A stretch of DNA of 64,000 nucleotides. Source: Rhodobacteraceae bacterium Araon29 (GTDB lineage Bacteria > Pseudomonadota > Alphaproteobacteria > Rhodobacterales > Rhodobacteraceae). The notes under the pieces were generated by a model. That model was not told the DNA's origin. It did no database searches and saw only the letters and a program-made list of their open reading frames with translations. Each line of letters starts with the position of its first letter. Within the stretch, counting starts at the first letter, position 1. Below, one piece after another: positions 16,943-26,188 of this stretch. The stretch lies in NCBI GenBank assembly GCA_039640505.1, contig CP046865.1, positions 372,001-436,000 on the forward strand, written 5' to 3'. A program made the position numbers and the translations under genes.

Positions 16943-19075
16943 ATGCTCCAATTGAAAGTCGCGCCCAAGGTAATAAGTTTCCTATTGATAATATGTTTTA
17001 GCATCAGCTTGGTCACAGGCTGGATGAGCTATCAAAGTGGTAAGCGCGCTTTGGAAGAGTTTTCATTCAACCAATTAACGGCAATCCGGGCGATCAAAAG
17101 CAACCAGATGCGCAATTACTTAGAGTTTATTGAAGCACAAATACAAACGCTTTCCCAAAGCCGGATGACAATTGATGCGATGCAGGAATATAAATCTGCG
17201 TTTACTGCATTATCGCAGGAATTGATGGCGGCAAAGCGACCCACAGAAATGGTTAAAGCCGGAAGCCCACTTTATAGCTATTATGAGAGTGAATTTCTGC
17301 CAAGGCTCGAAAAAGGGTCGCGTGAAGCTCAGGAACTTGACCAGTTTTTGCCAAATTCAGACGTTTCGATATACTTACAGCACCACTATATTGCTAAAAA
17401 CGCGGCACCAGTGGGCAGCAAAGACGAAATGAACAATGCTCAGGATGGCAGCAGCTATAGCGCGGTTCATGAAAAGTATCATTCCATTTTTAGAAGTTAT
17501 CTACAAAAATTTGGCTATTATGATATTTTTCTGATCGATGATGAAACTGGTGAAATCATCTATTCGGTATTCAAAGAAACCGACTATGCCACCAGCTTGA
17601 TTTCTGGTGCATTTAGCCGATCAAACATTGCAGATGCATTTCAGTCGGCGCGGGAACTGAAAACGTCTGACGCTGTGAAATTTACCGACTTTAAATATTA
17701 TGAACCTTCTTATGGAGCGCCGGCCGCCTTTGTGGGCAGCCCGATATACGAGGGGGACACACGGGTTGGGGTCTTGATTTTCCAGCTTCCCGTAGACCAG
17801 ATTAATGAAATCATGACTGGGGGACAAAATTGGATCAATGACGGGTTAGGCAATTCTGGCGAAACTTATTTGGTGGGCTCGGATGGTTCAATGCGTAGCG
17901 TATCGCGGTTTTTGATTGAAGACCGTGATGGGTATTTCGAAGCGCTTCGCGGCCTTTCATATCCAGAAAAGACGATCAAGCAATTGGATAATTTTGATAC
18001 TTCAATTTTATTACAAAATGTTCAAACACAGGCTGCTACACAGGCCTTATCCGGCAAAACTGAAACAGCGATTATTGACGATTACCGGGGTGTTTCTGTT
18101 CTAAGCTCTTATACGCCATTAAAATATGGTGATGACCAATGGGCAGTTATCTCGGAAATTGACGCAGCAGAAGCCTTTGCGCCAGTTGCAAAACTAAGTC
18201 AAAATCTTGCTCTGTCGGCAGTGGTGATAGCCCTTGGAGTTGGTCTTATCGCGGCCATGGTCGCCGGACGGTTCATTGGTCCCATTAGAGCATTGGCAGG
18301 GGCTGCCGAAGAGGTAAGTTCGGGCAATACAAAGGTTGAGTTGCCGGTGAAATCCAAAGATGAAATCGGTCTATTGACCGAAAACTTTAATCAGATGGTG
18401 GTTAATTTACGTGATCAACGCGCGGCAATAGAGCAGCAAGTTGAGGAAAACACCAAATTATTGCTGAATGTGCTTCCGCCCCCGATCGCAGAGCGTCTTA
18501 AAAGTGGTGAATCTAACATTGCAGATGCCTATGCCAGCGCGAGCATTATCTTTACTGATCTCGTAGGCTTTACCGCGTGGTCCAAAGGAATGCCCGCTAT
18601 GGCGGTTTTGACTATGCTCGATGAATTGTTCGGATCCTTCGATCAGGTTGCAAAAGAGCTTGGCGTAGAAAAAATTAAAACGATGGGCGATGCCTATATG
18701 GCGGTTTGCGGCCTGCCAATGCCAAATGAAAATCATACTCAAGTTATGGCAGAACTGGCATTAGGTATTTTAGGAAAGTTAGAGGAATTTAATCGTCGCA
18801 ATGGGACTGAAATGAAAATGCGCGTAGGACTACATTGTGGGCCTGTTGTCGCCGGCGTTATTGGGACTTCAAAATTCATCTATGATCTGTGGGGCGAAAG
18901 CGTGAATATGGCTAGTCGTATGGAGTCCACAGGACTTCCTAACCAGATTCAAATCAGTCAGAATTTTTACGAAGCAGTCAAAGATCAGTACAAAACAGAA
19001 CTCCGAGGCGAAATTACGGTCAAGGGCGCAGGCCAGGTCAAAACCTATATCTTGCATCGTGCGATGCAGGCCTAA
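16943..19075 (+). CDS. Membrane-bound class III adenylate cyclase with HAMP
   Basis: The 710-residue protein has an N-terminal TM helix (about 10-28), a large periplasmic sensor domain of Cache type (about 30-410), a second TM helix (about 425-447), a HAMP domain with a coiled region (about 450-515) and a C-terminal class III cyclase domain (about 535-705). Metal-binding Asp is in FTDLVGFT and the second Asp in KTMGDAYMAV. The substrate-defining Lys (EKIKTMGD) and Asp (YDLWGE) and the transition-state Asn and Arg (SVNMASRME) are all present, so it should make cAMP rather than cGMP. It probably converts an unknown periplasmic signal into cAMP. Confidence 0.92.
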   Translation: MLQLKVAPKVISFLLIICFSISLVTGWMSYQSGKRALEEFSFNQLTAIRAIKSNQMRNYLEFIEAQIQTLSQSRMTIDAMQEYKSAFTALSQELMAAKRPTEMVKAGSPLYSYYESEFLPRLEKGSREAQELDQFLPNSDVSIYLQHHYIAKNAAPVGSKDEMNNAQDGSSYSAVHEKYHSIFRSYLQKFGYYDIFLIDDETGEIIYSVFKETDYATSLISGAFSRSNIADAFQSARELKTSDAVKFTDFKYYEPSYGAPAAFVGSPIYEGDTRVGVLIFQLPVDQINEIMTGGQNWINDGLGNSGETYLVGSDGSMRSVSRFLIEDRDGYFEALRGLSYPEKTIKQLDNFDTSILLQNVQTQAATQALSGKTETAIIDDYRGVSVLSSYTPLKYGDDQWAVISEIDAAEAFAPVAKLSQNLALSAVVIALGVGLIAAMVAGRFIGPIRALAGAAEEVSSGNTKVELPVKSKDEIGLLTENFNQMVVNLRDQRAAIEQQVEENTKLLLNVLPPPIAERLKSGESNIADAYASASIIFTDLVGFTAWSKGMPAMAVLTMLDELFGSFDQVAKELGVEKIKTMGDAYMAVCGLPMPNENHTQVMAELALGILGKLEEFNRRNGTEMKMRVGLHCGPVVAGVIGTSKFIYDLWGESVNMASRMESTGLPNQIQISQNFYEAVKDQYKTELRGEITVKGAGQVKTYILHRAMQA

Positions 19076-19134
19076 ACGGGGATCAGCGGCTTGAATGCAA
19101 AAGACCGAGCGTTTTTAGAGCGCTCGCCCTTCCT

Positions 19135-20217
19135 TTAGCCCAATTGATACCCGGGGGTAGATTGCGATAAATCAATTTCATCTGCGGACATCTCTTCCTC
19201 GATGTCATCAAATAGCGGTGTTGATAAATACCGCTCGCCGGTATCCGGCAGCATGCACAGTATATTTGAGCCAGCGGGCGCGTGAGAGGCGACCTCAATG
19301 GCAACTGCAAGGCTCGATCCGCCTGATACTCCGGTGAAAATTCCTTCTTCCCTTGCCAGTCGTTTGGCCCATTTCATTCCATCATCGCCACTGACTTTCA
19401 GCAAATCATCATAGAGCGCATTGTCGATAGCCTCTTGCAGTACAAGAGGAATAAAATCCGGTGTCCAGCCTTGGATTGGGTGTGGCTGGAACTCGGGATG
19501 GCTTTTGGTGGGTTCGCCTGCCGCATTGCGCTCTTGTTCTAGTTTGGAGGTCAACAGTGCTGCGTTCGCTGGCTCACTCAGAACGATTTTCGTATCTGGA
19601 ATTGATGCACGCAAGGCGCGTGCTACGCCGGTTATGGTACCGCCGGTGCCATAGCCAGTGACAAAATAATCCAGTTTTTTATCACTAAAGTCACTTAAGA
19701 TTTCCGCACCGGTGGTCGAGGCATGAATATCTGCATTGGCTGCTGTCTCAAACTGATGCGCTAAAAACCAGCCATTGGCCTCTGCCAGTTCTTTGGCTTT
19801 TTGATACATGCCAAAGCCTTTTTCGGCGCGGGGTGTCAGTACAACCTTAGCCCCCAGAAAGCGCATGAGTTTGCGCCGTTCGATGGAAAAGCTATCGGCC
19901 ATAGTCACCACCAAAGGATATCCTTTTGCAGCGCAAACCATTGCCAGCCCAATGCCAGTATTTCCGCTGGTGGCTTCGACCACAGTCTGTCCTGGTTTTA
20001 AATCCCCAGAGCGTTCCGCCGCTTCGATTATATTGAGCGCCAGACGGTCCTTAACTGAGGCCGCAGGGTTAAAGGCTTCGATTTTTACGTATATGTTTAC
20101 ATGCTCTGGCGCGATCCTGTTGAGCCGGACAACCGGGGTATTTCCAACGGTTTCAACGATAGAATTATATATGGTGCCGCGCCCTTGCGTGCGGAAAATC
20201 TGATCAGAAGAAGTCAT
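19135..20217 (-). CDS. cysK: Cysteine synthase A
   Basis: The 360-residue PLP enzyme makes cysteine from O-acetylserine and sulfide. The PLP Lys is in NPAASVKDRLAL, the substrate loop is EATSGNTGIGLAM and the phosphate loop is GYGTGGTITGVA. Length is slightly above the usual ~310-345 because of a C-terminal extension after MLPDTGERYLSTPLF. It lies tail-to-tail with the cyclase gene, with a 6-bp stem (19106-19111 with 19121-19126) between the two stops. Confidence 0.95.
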   Translation of the reverse strand: MTSSDQIFRTQGRGTIYNSIVETVGNTPVVRLNRIAPEHVNIYVKIEAFNPAASVKDRLALNIIEAAERSGDLKPGQTVVEATSGNTGIGLAMVCAAKGYPLVVTMADSFSIERRKLMRFLGAKVVLTPRAEKGFGMYQKAKELAEANGWFLAHQFETAANADIHASTTGAEILSDFSDKKLDYFVTGYGTGGTITGVARALRASIPDTKIVLSEPANAALLTSKLEQERNAAGEPTKSHPEFQPHPIQGWTPDFIPLVLQEAIDNALYDDLLKVSGDDGMKWAKRLAREEGIFTGVSGGSSLAVAIEVASHAPAGSNILCMLPDTGERYLSTPLFDDIEEEMSADEIDLSQSTPGYQLG

Positions 20218-20441
20218 GAAATTACCTTTCTTGTTGGCACCCTAGTGAAATCTAGCCGCCTGAGATTTTAGGCGCCAGCAGAGCAAAGATTGATTGCTGT
20301 CAATGGGAATCTAACATTTGGCAGAAGAAAAGATAAGCTCTTTCTTATTATTTGCACGGGAACATTAGAGTCGGCGCCAGAGCCAATAAATTCATACACA
20401 GCGCAAATGCCAAAAAATAGGAGTGTGTTTATTTTGACTGT

Positions 20442-21491
20442 CTATGCGACCCTTCGAGGTCCTGAAGCTGCGCGTGGCACTAGCGCGCGCATGACCGCTT
20501 TCATGTCAAGCTGACCCATAGGCTCACCATTTTTAACCACCCTGTAGGTATGTCCGGTATCGCCACCGGAAAGAGCAATCACAGATTCGAGGTTATCTTC
20601 CATCTCGATGTCACCAGCAAAGCTACTGGCGGAAACCGTGTCCTCCATAATTGATTTAACACGCAAAACACGGGCTCGGTTGATGTCGCTCACAAAATCC
20701 TCAATATAAGGATCGCCTGGGTTCAACAAAATGCTCTGAGGTTCGCCCTGTTGAACAATCGCGCCATCTTTTAGAATGACAAGGTGGTTGGCCAAACGCA
20801 GGGCCTCATCAAGATCATGGGTGATAAAGATTATCGTTTTTCTCAATTCCAAATGCAGATCAAGTAAAAGCTTTTGCATATCGCTACGGATCAGTGGATC
20901 AAGTGCTGAAAAGGCTTCGTCCATCAGCATAATGTCTGAGTTTGAGGTGAGCGCCCGAGCAAGGCCAACCCGTTGCTGCATACCGCCAGACAGTTGGTTG
21001 GGATGATGATTTTCATACCCGCCAAGGCCAACCCTCTCAAGCCATCCAGCAGCTGCGCGCCGGCGCTCTTCGCGCTCAACGCCGCGCACTTCTAAAGGAA
21101 GAGCGGAATTATCCAGCACTGTGCGATGGGGCAAAAGTGCAAATTTTTGAAAAACCATCGACATATCTGACCGCCGTTTTTCGCGCAATGCCTCGGTTCC
21201 CAGCAACAAGGCATCCTCACCATCGATCAAAACCTGACCGTCAGTAGGTTCAATCAAACGGTTTATGTGTCGAATTAAAGTGGATTTTCCAGACCCTGAT
21301 AGCCCCATCACTACGGTAATAGCGCCCTCTTTCATGTCGACAGAAATGTCATTTAATCCCAAAACATGTCCATGCTTGGCTAGCAATTCGTCTTTGTTCA
21401 TTCCATCTTTAACAAAGTTTAGTGCGGACTTGGGGTCGGTACCAAAAATCTTATAAAGGTTACGAATTTGAATTTTTGCATTGCTGGTCAT
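20442..21491 (-). CDS. proV: Glycine betaine/carnitine-type ABC transporter ATP-binding protein
   Basis: The 349-residue protein is the ATPase of a quaternary-amine importer. Walker A is GLSGSGKSTLIRHINRL, the signature is LSGGMQQRVGLARAL and Walker B is IMLMDEAFSALDPLIR. The C-terminal ~80 residues form a CBS-like regulatory tail typical of ProV/OpuAA. It ends the operon binding protein-permease-ATPase (X-W-V), the order also found in the TmoXWV and OpuA systems. Its neighbours suggest the substrate is carnitine, gamma-butyrobetaine or a related betaine. Confidence 0.93.
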   Translation of the reverse strand: MTSNAKIQIRNLYKIFGTDPKSALNFVKDGMNKDELLAKHGHVLGLNDISVDMKEGAITVVMGLSGSGKSTLIRHINRLIEPTDGQVLIDGEDALLLGTEALREKRRSDMSMVFQKFALLPHRTVLDNSALPLEVRGVEREERRRAAAGWLERVGLGGYENHHPNQLSGGMQQRVGLARALTSNSDIMLMDEAFSALDPLIRSDMQKLLLDLHLELRKTIIFITHDLDEALRLANHLVILKDGAIVQQGEPQSILLNPGDPYIEDFVSDINRARVLRVKSIMEDTVSASSFAGDIEMEDNLESVIALSGGDTGHTYRVVKNGEPMGQLDMKAVMRALVPRAASGPRRVA

Positions 21492-21500
21492 TGCTCGTAC

Positions 21501-22532
21501 CTATCCTTGTGTTTGATCTGAAGAGACGCGCGCAATGGCGGCTTTGGACACGCGGTCAAGGATGATCGCGAGAAGCACAATCCCAAGGCCAGCGATTAGG
21601 CCAACACCCAGTTCCAGATTTCGAATGCCACGAAGAACAAGCACACCGAGCCCCGGCGCAGAGACCAGCGAGGCAATGACTACCATTGCAAGGCTCATCA
21701 TGATGGTCTGGTTCACACCGGCCATGATGTTAGGCAGCGCAAGCGGCAGCTCAACACCGAATAGTTTTTGTCTTGGTGACATACCAAAGGCATTCGCCGC
21801 CTCAACAACATCGCGGTCCACCAGCCGTATTCCAAGGTCGGTAAGCCGGATAACCGGAACGATGGCATAGACAATGATCGCAATGCCGTAGAGTTTCGGC
21901 TCGGTCACGCTAAACAAAAAGATCAAAGGAATAAGATAGACAAAGGTCGGCAATGTCTGCAGAAGATCAAGCAGCGGGATCAAGGCCCTTTGCAAGCTGT
22001 TGGATTTTGCCATCGCAATCCCGATTGGAACGCCCAATATGATACATATGCCGGTACAAACCCCGATGATAGCGAGCGTTTGCAAAGCGGCTTCTAGGTG
22101 ATCGATAAAGCCGAGAAATACAAAAGATAGTGTGACAAAAGCAGTGACCGCAACAGAGCGCGAAACATACCACACGAAAAGCAATAAAAGCGGCAGTATA
22201 ATCCACCAAGGGGCGGATACAAAACCGGTCAGCGCCAATTCTAAAAGCCATGAAAGTGGTTGGGTCATTGGGTCCAAAACCAGTTTCAAGACATCTTTTA
22301 CTTCTAGAAACGCGGCTTCTACCGATGCTGTGAAGTCACGTGATTGCGGCATAGATGAGCAGGCTTGATGCAGCTCATCCATGGACGGAAATGGAAACAG
22401 AGGCCCATCATCGGCCGTTCCGGGCTTGGTTTTTGCCAACAAGCTTGCCATTGACAGATTTGAGCCGCCGGCATCGGCATCGCACCAAGTTCTAAGCCCC
22501 AAAGCATTGAATATGCCGTCATAATAAGCCAT
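21501..22532 (-). CDS. proW: Glycine betaine/carnitine-type ABC transporter permease
   Basis: An inner-membrane permease with a long N-terminal soluble stretch (about 100 residues) and then seven or so helices ending in the BPD transport domain (LQTLPTFVYLIPL, EAANAFGMSPRQKLFGVELPLALPNIMAGVNQ). I chose ATG 22532 (MAYYDGIFNALG) because it has a gggagcgg ribosome site at good spacing. ATG 22550 (MRERTF...) lies in frame but right behind a hairpin. It pairs with the adjacent ATPase and binding protein to import a quaternary amine. Confidence 0.92.
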   Translation of the reverse strand: MAYYDGIFNALGLRTWCDADAGGSNLSMASLLAKTKPGTADDGPLFPFPSMDELHQACSSMPQSRDFTASVEAAFLEVKDVLKLVLDPMTQPLSWLLELALTGFVSAPWWIILPLLLLFVWYVSRSVAVTAFVTLSFVFLGFIDHLEAALQTLAIIGVCTGICIILGVPIGIAMAKSNSLQRALIPLLDLLQTLPTFVYLIPLIFLFSVTEPKLYGIAIIVYAIVPVIRLTDLGIRLVDRDVVEAANAFGMSPRQKLFGVELPLALPNIMAGVNQTIMMSLAMVVIASLVSAPGLGVLVLRGIRNLELGVGLIAGLGIVLLAIILDRVSKAAIARVSSDQTQG

Positions 22533-22554
22533 GAAAGTCCGCTCCCTCATTAAG

Positions 22555-22579
22555 GAAGGCGCACCTAAGGCGCGCCTTC
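22555..22579 (-). terminator. Intercistronic hairpin between proX and proW
   Basis: gaaggcgc (22555-22562) pairs with gcgccttc (22572-22579) with a 9-base loop. It lies between the binding-protein and permease genes. Stems here often stabilise the upstream mRNA so that binding protein exceeds permease. A T run is found only on the opposite strand. Confidence 0.6.
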
Positions 22580-22601
22580 TTTTTGTTTATTTCAACTGCA
22601 A

Positions 22602-23594
22602 TTATTGCAATAGAGCCGCAAGATTTTCGCGGGCAGCATCGTTTATCCACGTTCCCCAAACATCACTTTGTGTTGTAAGGAAATAGACAGCTGCTTCTTC
22701 ACCAGTGGCCTGATTTGCGTCCTGCCAACCTAGAAGCCCGTTCATCATTTTGTTGCTGAAGGACAGGTTGCGCATCAGTTCAGTTTCAGCTGGATGAGCC
22801 GCTTCAAATGTATCTGTAACCACTGTCGTTACGACACTGCTTGGCCAAGATTGCAGTGTTGGGTTTGGACATTCTTTGTCTGCGTTACACGAATGTACGG
22901 AAGGATCATGTGGGCCCAACTCAACCTGTACCATTGGGAATTTACCCAATACGGTGCTTGGCGACCAATAGTATCCGAACCAAGGTTCTTTGGATGAATA
23001 TGCCGAGCCGATAGAGGCCGCGAGTGTTTCACCCGAACCGTGCACAAAGTCCTCAATGCCAGCGGCTTCAAATCCACCGGCCACAGCCATTTGCGAGCCT
23101 ACAACCTGACAGGTCCAGCCCACAGGGCAGTTGTGCATTCTGTTGCCAACCAGATCAGGATTGGCCAAAACGCCAGCGATGGTGGTAAGTTCCGGATGGG
23201 CTTCGGCAAGATATTCAGGAATGAACAGACCCTCAACACCACCATCAGACAGAACTTCTGTCAGCTCTTTGATTTTCCCATCTTCTTTCAATGGAATATA
23301 AGCTGGCGCTGAATTGGTCCAAACTTCTGTAATGATATCTGGCTCACCAGTTTCCGACACTGATGCCAAGGCTGGTGTTGATGCCGATGGAACGATCTGC
23401 ACGGTACAGCCGTAGCCTTGCTCAAGCAAGAATTTGGCAACTTGGGTCACAATGATCGCTGATCCCCAATCCATTTCTGTAATGGAAATTTCACCGCAGT
23501 CAGATGCCTGAGCTGATCCAGCTGCAAAGCTAAGCGCAAGACCTGCACTTGCCGCAAGACCTAGGTGCCTTGCCTTCTTTGTAATTGTTTTCAT
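22602..23594 (-). CDS. proX: Quaternary-amine ABC transporter substrate-binding protein
   Basis: A periplasmic binding protein of the OpuAC/ProX type, about 330 residues. It begins with a signal peptide (MKTITKKARHLGLAASAGLALS, cleavage after AQA), followed by DCGEISITEMDWGSAIIVTQVAKFLLEQGYGC. Several Trp residues (DWGSA, EVWTNSAP, WFGYYWSP, WQDAN) could form the aromatic cage for a trimethylammonium group. Cys pairs may form disulfides. ATG 23594 was chosen because a gggag ribosome site precedes it; the upstream Met at 23624 does not fit. It resembles TmoX of roseobacters as much as carnitine or betaine binders, so the ligand is open. Confidence 0.9.
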   Translation of the reverse strand: MKTITKKARHLGLAASAGLALSFAAGSAQASDCGEISITEMDWGSAIIVTQVAKFLLEQGYGCTVQIVPSASTPALASVSETGEPDIITEVWTNSAPAYIPLKEDGKIKELTEVLSDGGVEGLFIPEYLAEAHPELTTIAGVLANPDLVGNRMHNCPVGWTCQVVGSQMAVAGGFEAAGIEDFVHGSGETLAASIGSAYSSKEPWFGYYWSPSTVLGKFPMVQVELGPHDPSVHSCNADKECPNPTLQSWPSSVVTTVVTDTFEAAHPAETELMRNLSFSNKMMNGLLGWQDANQATGEEAAVYFLTTQSDVWGTWINDAARENLAALLQ

Positions 23595-23679
23595 CAACTT
23601 TCTCCCTGGTTTATCACTTGCCATTTTTGGCTTCAGTTTCTGTTTAGTCAGTAAACCATGCTAAGCGCAGTAAATTACG

Positions 23680-23711
23680 TTGACAACGACTATTTTAGGT
23701 TTGACTACGAC
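23680..23711. promoter_or_regulatory. Tandem direct repeat upstream of proX
   Basis: TTGACAACGAC (23680-23690) and TTGACTACGAC (23701-23711) differ at one base and are spaced exactly 21 bases apart, two helical turns, about 90-120 bases upstream of the proX start. This is a candidate tandem operator for a regulator that binds one DNA face. Confidence 0.4.
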
Positions 23712-23861
23712 TTTTCAATATTTCGGATCATTAATTCGAATGGGCCGCATTGGGGATGGATTACTAAGGTTTTTTAAGCGGTTTGAGGGGTGCTTCTGGC
23801 CATAAAAATCCCCTAAAGAACGCGGGTTCTAAAGACCAATGGCAGAAATTAAGAATGCCTT

Positions 23862-24470
23862 CTATGTCACATTGGCCGGATTATCGACATCGCGCCCCAA
23901 CCGCGCCAAATCTGAATACCGATCACCGATCCGGTGATGTGGCCGACCCCCTGTTGCCGCGCCAAGCGCAACAATAAGTTCATCGGCAGCGGGTGCATCA
24001 TAAATGGAAAACTGCACAGTTAGGTAATGCGATCTTCGACCTGTGTCGTGCTTATCCATGAGCGGAATAGCGATCTGGGTGTTTGCCGGTCCCCGGGTAT
24101 TTGTGAACCCCAGATAACTTTTTGCAGCAACTGCTTCGCGGTAGAAATTGCCATATTGCAAAGTGTGGATCAAAGCAGATGCGTGTTCAAGTTCGCAGTC
24201 CGTTCCAGCAACGCAAGCCTTTCCATAGGCTTCTATGGCTGATCCTGATCCCGCCAGAGCAATCAAACGTTCGGTAAGCATTTGCCCAAGTGGGGGCGCC
24301 ATGCGCTGAATTTCCGGCTGCAAGTCTTCTACATATCCCTGGCCCGCCCAAGGGTTTTTGACGACAGCGGCAACACCGATGATCCTTAAGACCGGTTCAG
24401 CAGGCCTTTCGCCTTCCCGATGAATATCTTCGTCAAATGTCACGACCTTTCGAAGCTCTGGCATTATCAT
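23862..24470 (-). CDS. Amino acid synthesis family protein (AA_synth)
   Basis: The 202-residue protein fits the AA_synth family (PF06684), whose members cluster with amino acid or xenobiotic catabolic genes and whose chemistry is largely unknown. It has the stretches VAAVVKNPWAGQGYVEDLQP and IALAGSGSAIEAYGKACV and the C-terminal block AADELIVALGAATGGRPHHRIGD. No signal peptide is seen. ATG 24470 has a gggag ribosome site. It follows the CoA-transferase fusion gene on the minus strand, likely in one operon with it. Confidence 0.75.
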   Translation of the reverse strand: MIMPELRKVVTFDEDIHREGERPAEPVLRIIGVAAVVKNPWAGQGYVEDLQPEIQRMAPPLGQMLTERLIALAGSGSAIEAYGKACVAGTDCELEHASALIHTLQYGNFYREAVAAKSYLGFTNTRGPANTQIAIPLMDKHDTGRRSHYLTVQFSIYDAPAADELIVALGAATGGRPHHRIGDRYSDLARLGRDVDNPANVT

Positions 24471-24508
24471 CAGTTTTACTCCCTTTTTGGTTTTGGCATA
24501 TACAAGCT

Positions 24509-26182
24509 CTATCCCGCATGATCTTGGTCAATCGAGCGATACGCACCGTTGAAATATAGCAAAGGCGATCCCTCGTTTGACCGGAAATCAATCACCTCGC
24601 CAAAAATAACTAGGTGGTCACCGGCATCGACGCTTTTTTGTCTTTGGCAAATGAAATTAGCGAGGGTTTCTTTGATAACAGGCGTTCCATGCAATGATTT
24701 TTCATAGTCGACTTTGTCAAATTTCTCGGCAGATTTTGAGGCGAAAAGTGTTGAGATATCTTGCTGGGTGCTGTGCAGAATATTGATCCCGAAATGTTCA
24801 CATTCGGAAAAGATGCTTTTGCTAAAGGCCGACTTCGCAATGCAGATGAGCAGCATCGGAGGATCAAGCGAAACAGAGGTGAACGAATTTGCAGTAATAC
24901 CGCGAGGTGTTCCATCAGACTGGCAGGTGGTGATGATGGTAACGCCGGTGGCAAATTTCCCAAAGGCGCTTCGCAAGCTGCGCGGGTCAAATTCACGTGA
25001 CGCGTTTTCAGGATTGGGGCTTAGGTATTGCTGGGTGTGCTGGCCAAGCCTTGGAGGCGATCCAAGTGGCGGTGATTTAGAGGCTGAAAACCGCAAAGGG
25101 TTTGACGCCACGGTCCACGGGGCCGTTGGCTCATCAGGGTTGGACACCTGCGCCAGCATATTTCTATTTGCAACATGCGGATCATCCACGATGTCCGTGA
25201 TTGAATTCAGCGGTCCAAAAGGAATTTTGCCGCCAAGCATGGCTGACAGTTCGGCTTTGGTGTGCGCTTTGGTCCATGTTTCGACCAAAGAGTTGAGCGC
25301 GTCCTTATGCTCTGCACGCGCTGCGCGGGTTGCAAAGTTTGCATTGTTGCAAAGCGCATCGCCGCCCATGGCATTGGCCAATATTTGCCAAAACTTATCT
25401 TCTACAACGCCAATCGCAACGGCTCCGTCTTTTGCCTTAAACAGTCCGAAGGGCGAAAGAAACGGGTGGTTATTTCCTTCGGGTCCGGGCGTTGTGCCGT
25501 TAAAATCATTTAAGTAAACCGCACGTTCACACAGGCTGAGCACGGCATCATACATGGCCACATCTACAAATTGCCCCTCACCTGTGGCTTCTGCATGCCG
25601 AAGCGCTGCCATGATGCCAAACGCCATCACCATGCCTGAAAAAATATCGCCAACTCCCGGCCCGACTTTGGTAAAGCTATTTGCATCCGGCCCGGTCAGC
25701 GACATAACCCCCCCCATGGCCTGCGCGACCACGTCATAAGAGGGCCAATCTGAATAGGGGCTTTTGCCGGACCTTGGATCGCCAAAGCCCCGAATGGCTG
25801 CATAAACCAGACGGGGGTTCAATTCGGACAATGTCTCATAGGATAGTCCAAGGCGTTCCATCACCCCGGGGCGAAAGTTTTCCACAACAACATCCGCCGA
25901 TGTAACAAGAGATAGAAATGCATCTTTGCCTTCTTGCGATTTTAGATCAATATCCACGCTTTTTTTGGACCGGTTCAGGCTGACAAAATATCCAGCCCAT
26001 TCTTGTTTCGGATCATCTTTGCGAAACGGCCCATTGAGCCGGCTGCTGTCACCCGTTCCGCTTTCAATTTTAATCACTTCAGCGCCATGATCGGACAGCA
26101 TCATGGTGCAATAAGGCCCGGACAGCATACGGCTAAGGTCCAGAACGCGAACGCCATTTAATATACCTTTAGTCTGTGGCAA
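24509..26182 (-). CDS. CoA-transferase family III fused to a flavin reductase domain
   Basis: The 557-residue protein joins two enzymes. Residues 1 to about 385 form a CaiB/BaiF-type CoA-transferase: LNGVRVLDLSRMLSGPYCTMMLSDHGAEVIKIE, VENFRPGVMERLGL, and GPGVGDIFSGM with the catalytic Asp. Residues about 395-550 form a flavin reductase-like FMN-binding domain: LRSAFGKFATGVTIITT, GITANSFTSVSLDPPMLLICI and GDHLVIFGEV. The linker (SPNPENASREFDP) is short. The two activities are usually separate proteins. The reductase half could supply reduced flavin to the luciferase-like monooxygenase coded just across the divergent promoter. The gap to the downstream hydrolase gene is 6 bases. Confidence 0.88.
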   Translation of the reverse strand: MPQTKGILNGVRVLDLSRMLSGPYCTMMLSDHGAEVIKIESGTGDSSRLNGPFRKDDPKQEWAGYFVSLNRSKKSVDIDLKSQEGKDAFLSLVTSADVVVENFRPGVMERLGLSYETLSELNPRLVYAAIRGFGDPRSGKSPYSDWPSYDVVAQAMGGVMSLTGPDANSFTKVGPGVGDIFSGMVMAFGIMAALRHAEATGEGQFVDVAMYDAVLSLCERAVYLNDFNGTTPGPEGNNHPFLSPFGLFKAKDGAVAIGVVEDKFWQILANAMGGDALCNNANFATRAARAEHKDALNSLVETWTKAHTKAELSAMLGGKIPFGPLNSITDIVDDPHVANRNMLAQVSNPDEPTAPWTVASNPLRFSASKSPPLGSPPRLGQHTQQYLSPNPENASREFDPRSLRSAFGKFATGVTIITTCQSDGTPRGITANSFTSVSLDPPMLLICIAKSAFSKSIFSECEHFGINILHSTQQDISTLFASKSAEKFDKVDYEKSLHGTPVIKETLANFICQRQKSVDAGDHLVIFGEVIDFRSNEGSPLLYFNGAYRSIDQDHAG

Positions 26183-26188
26183 CTCTTC

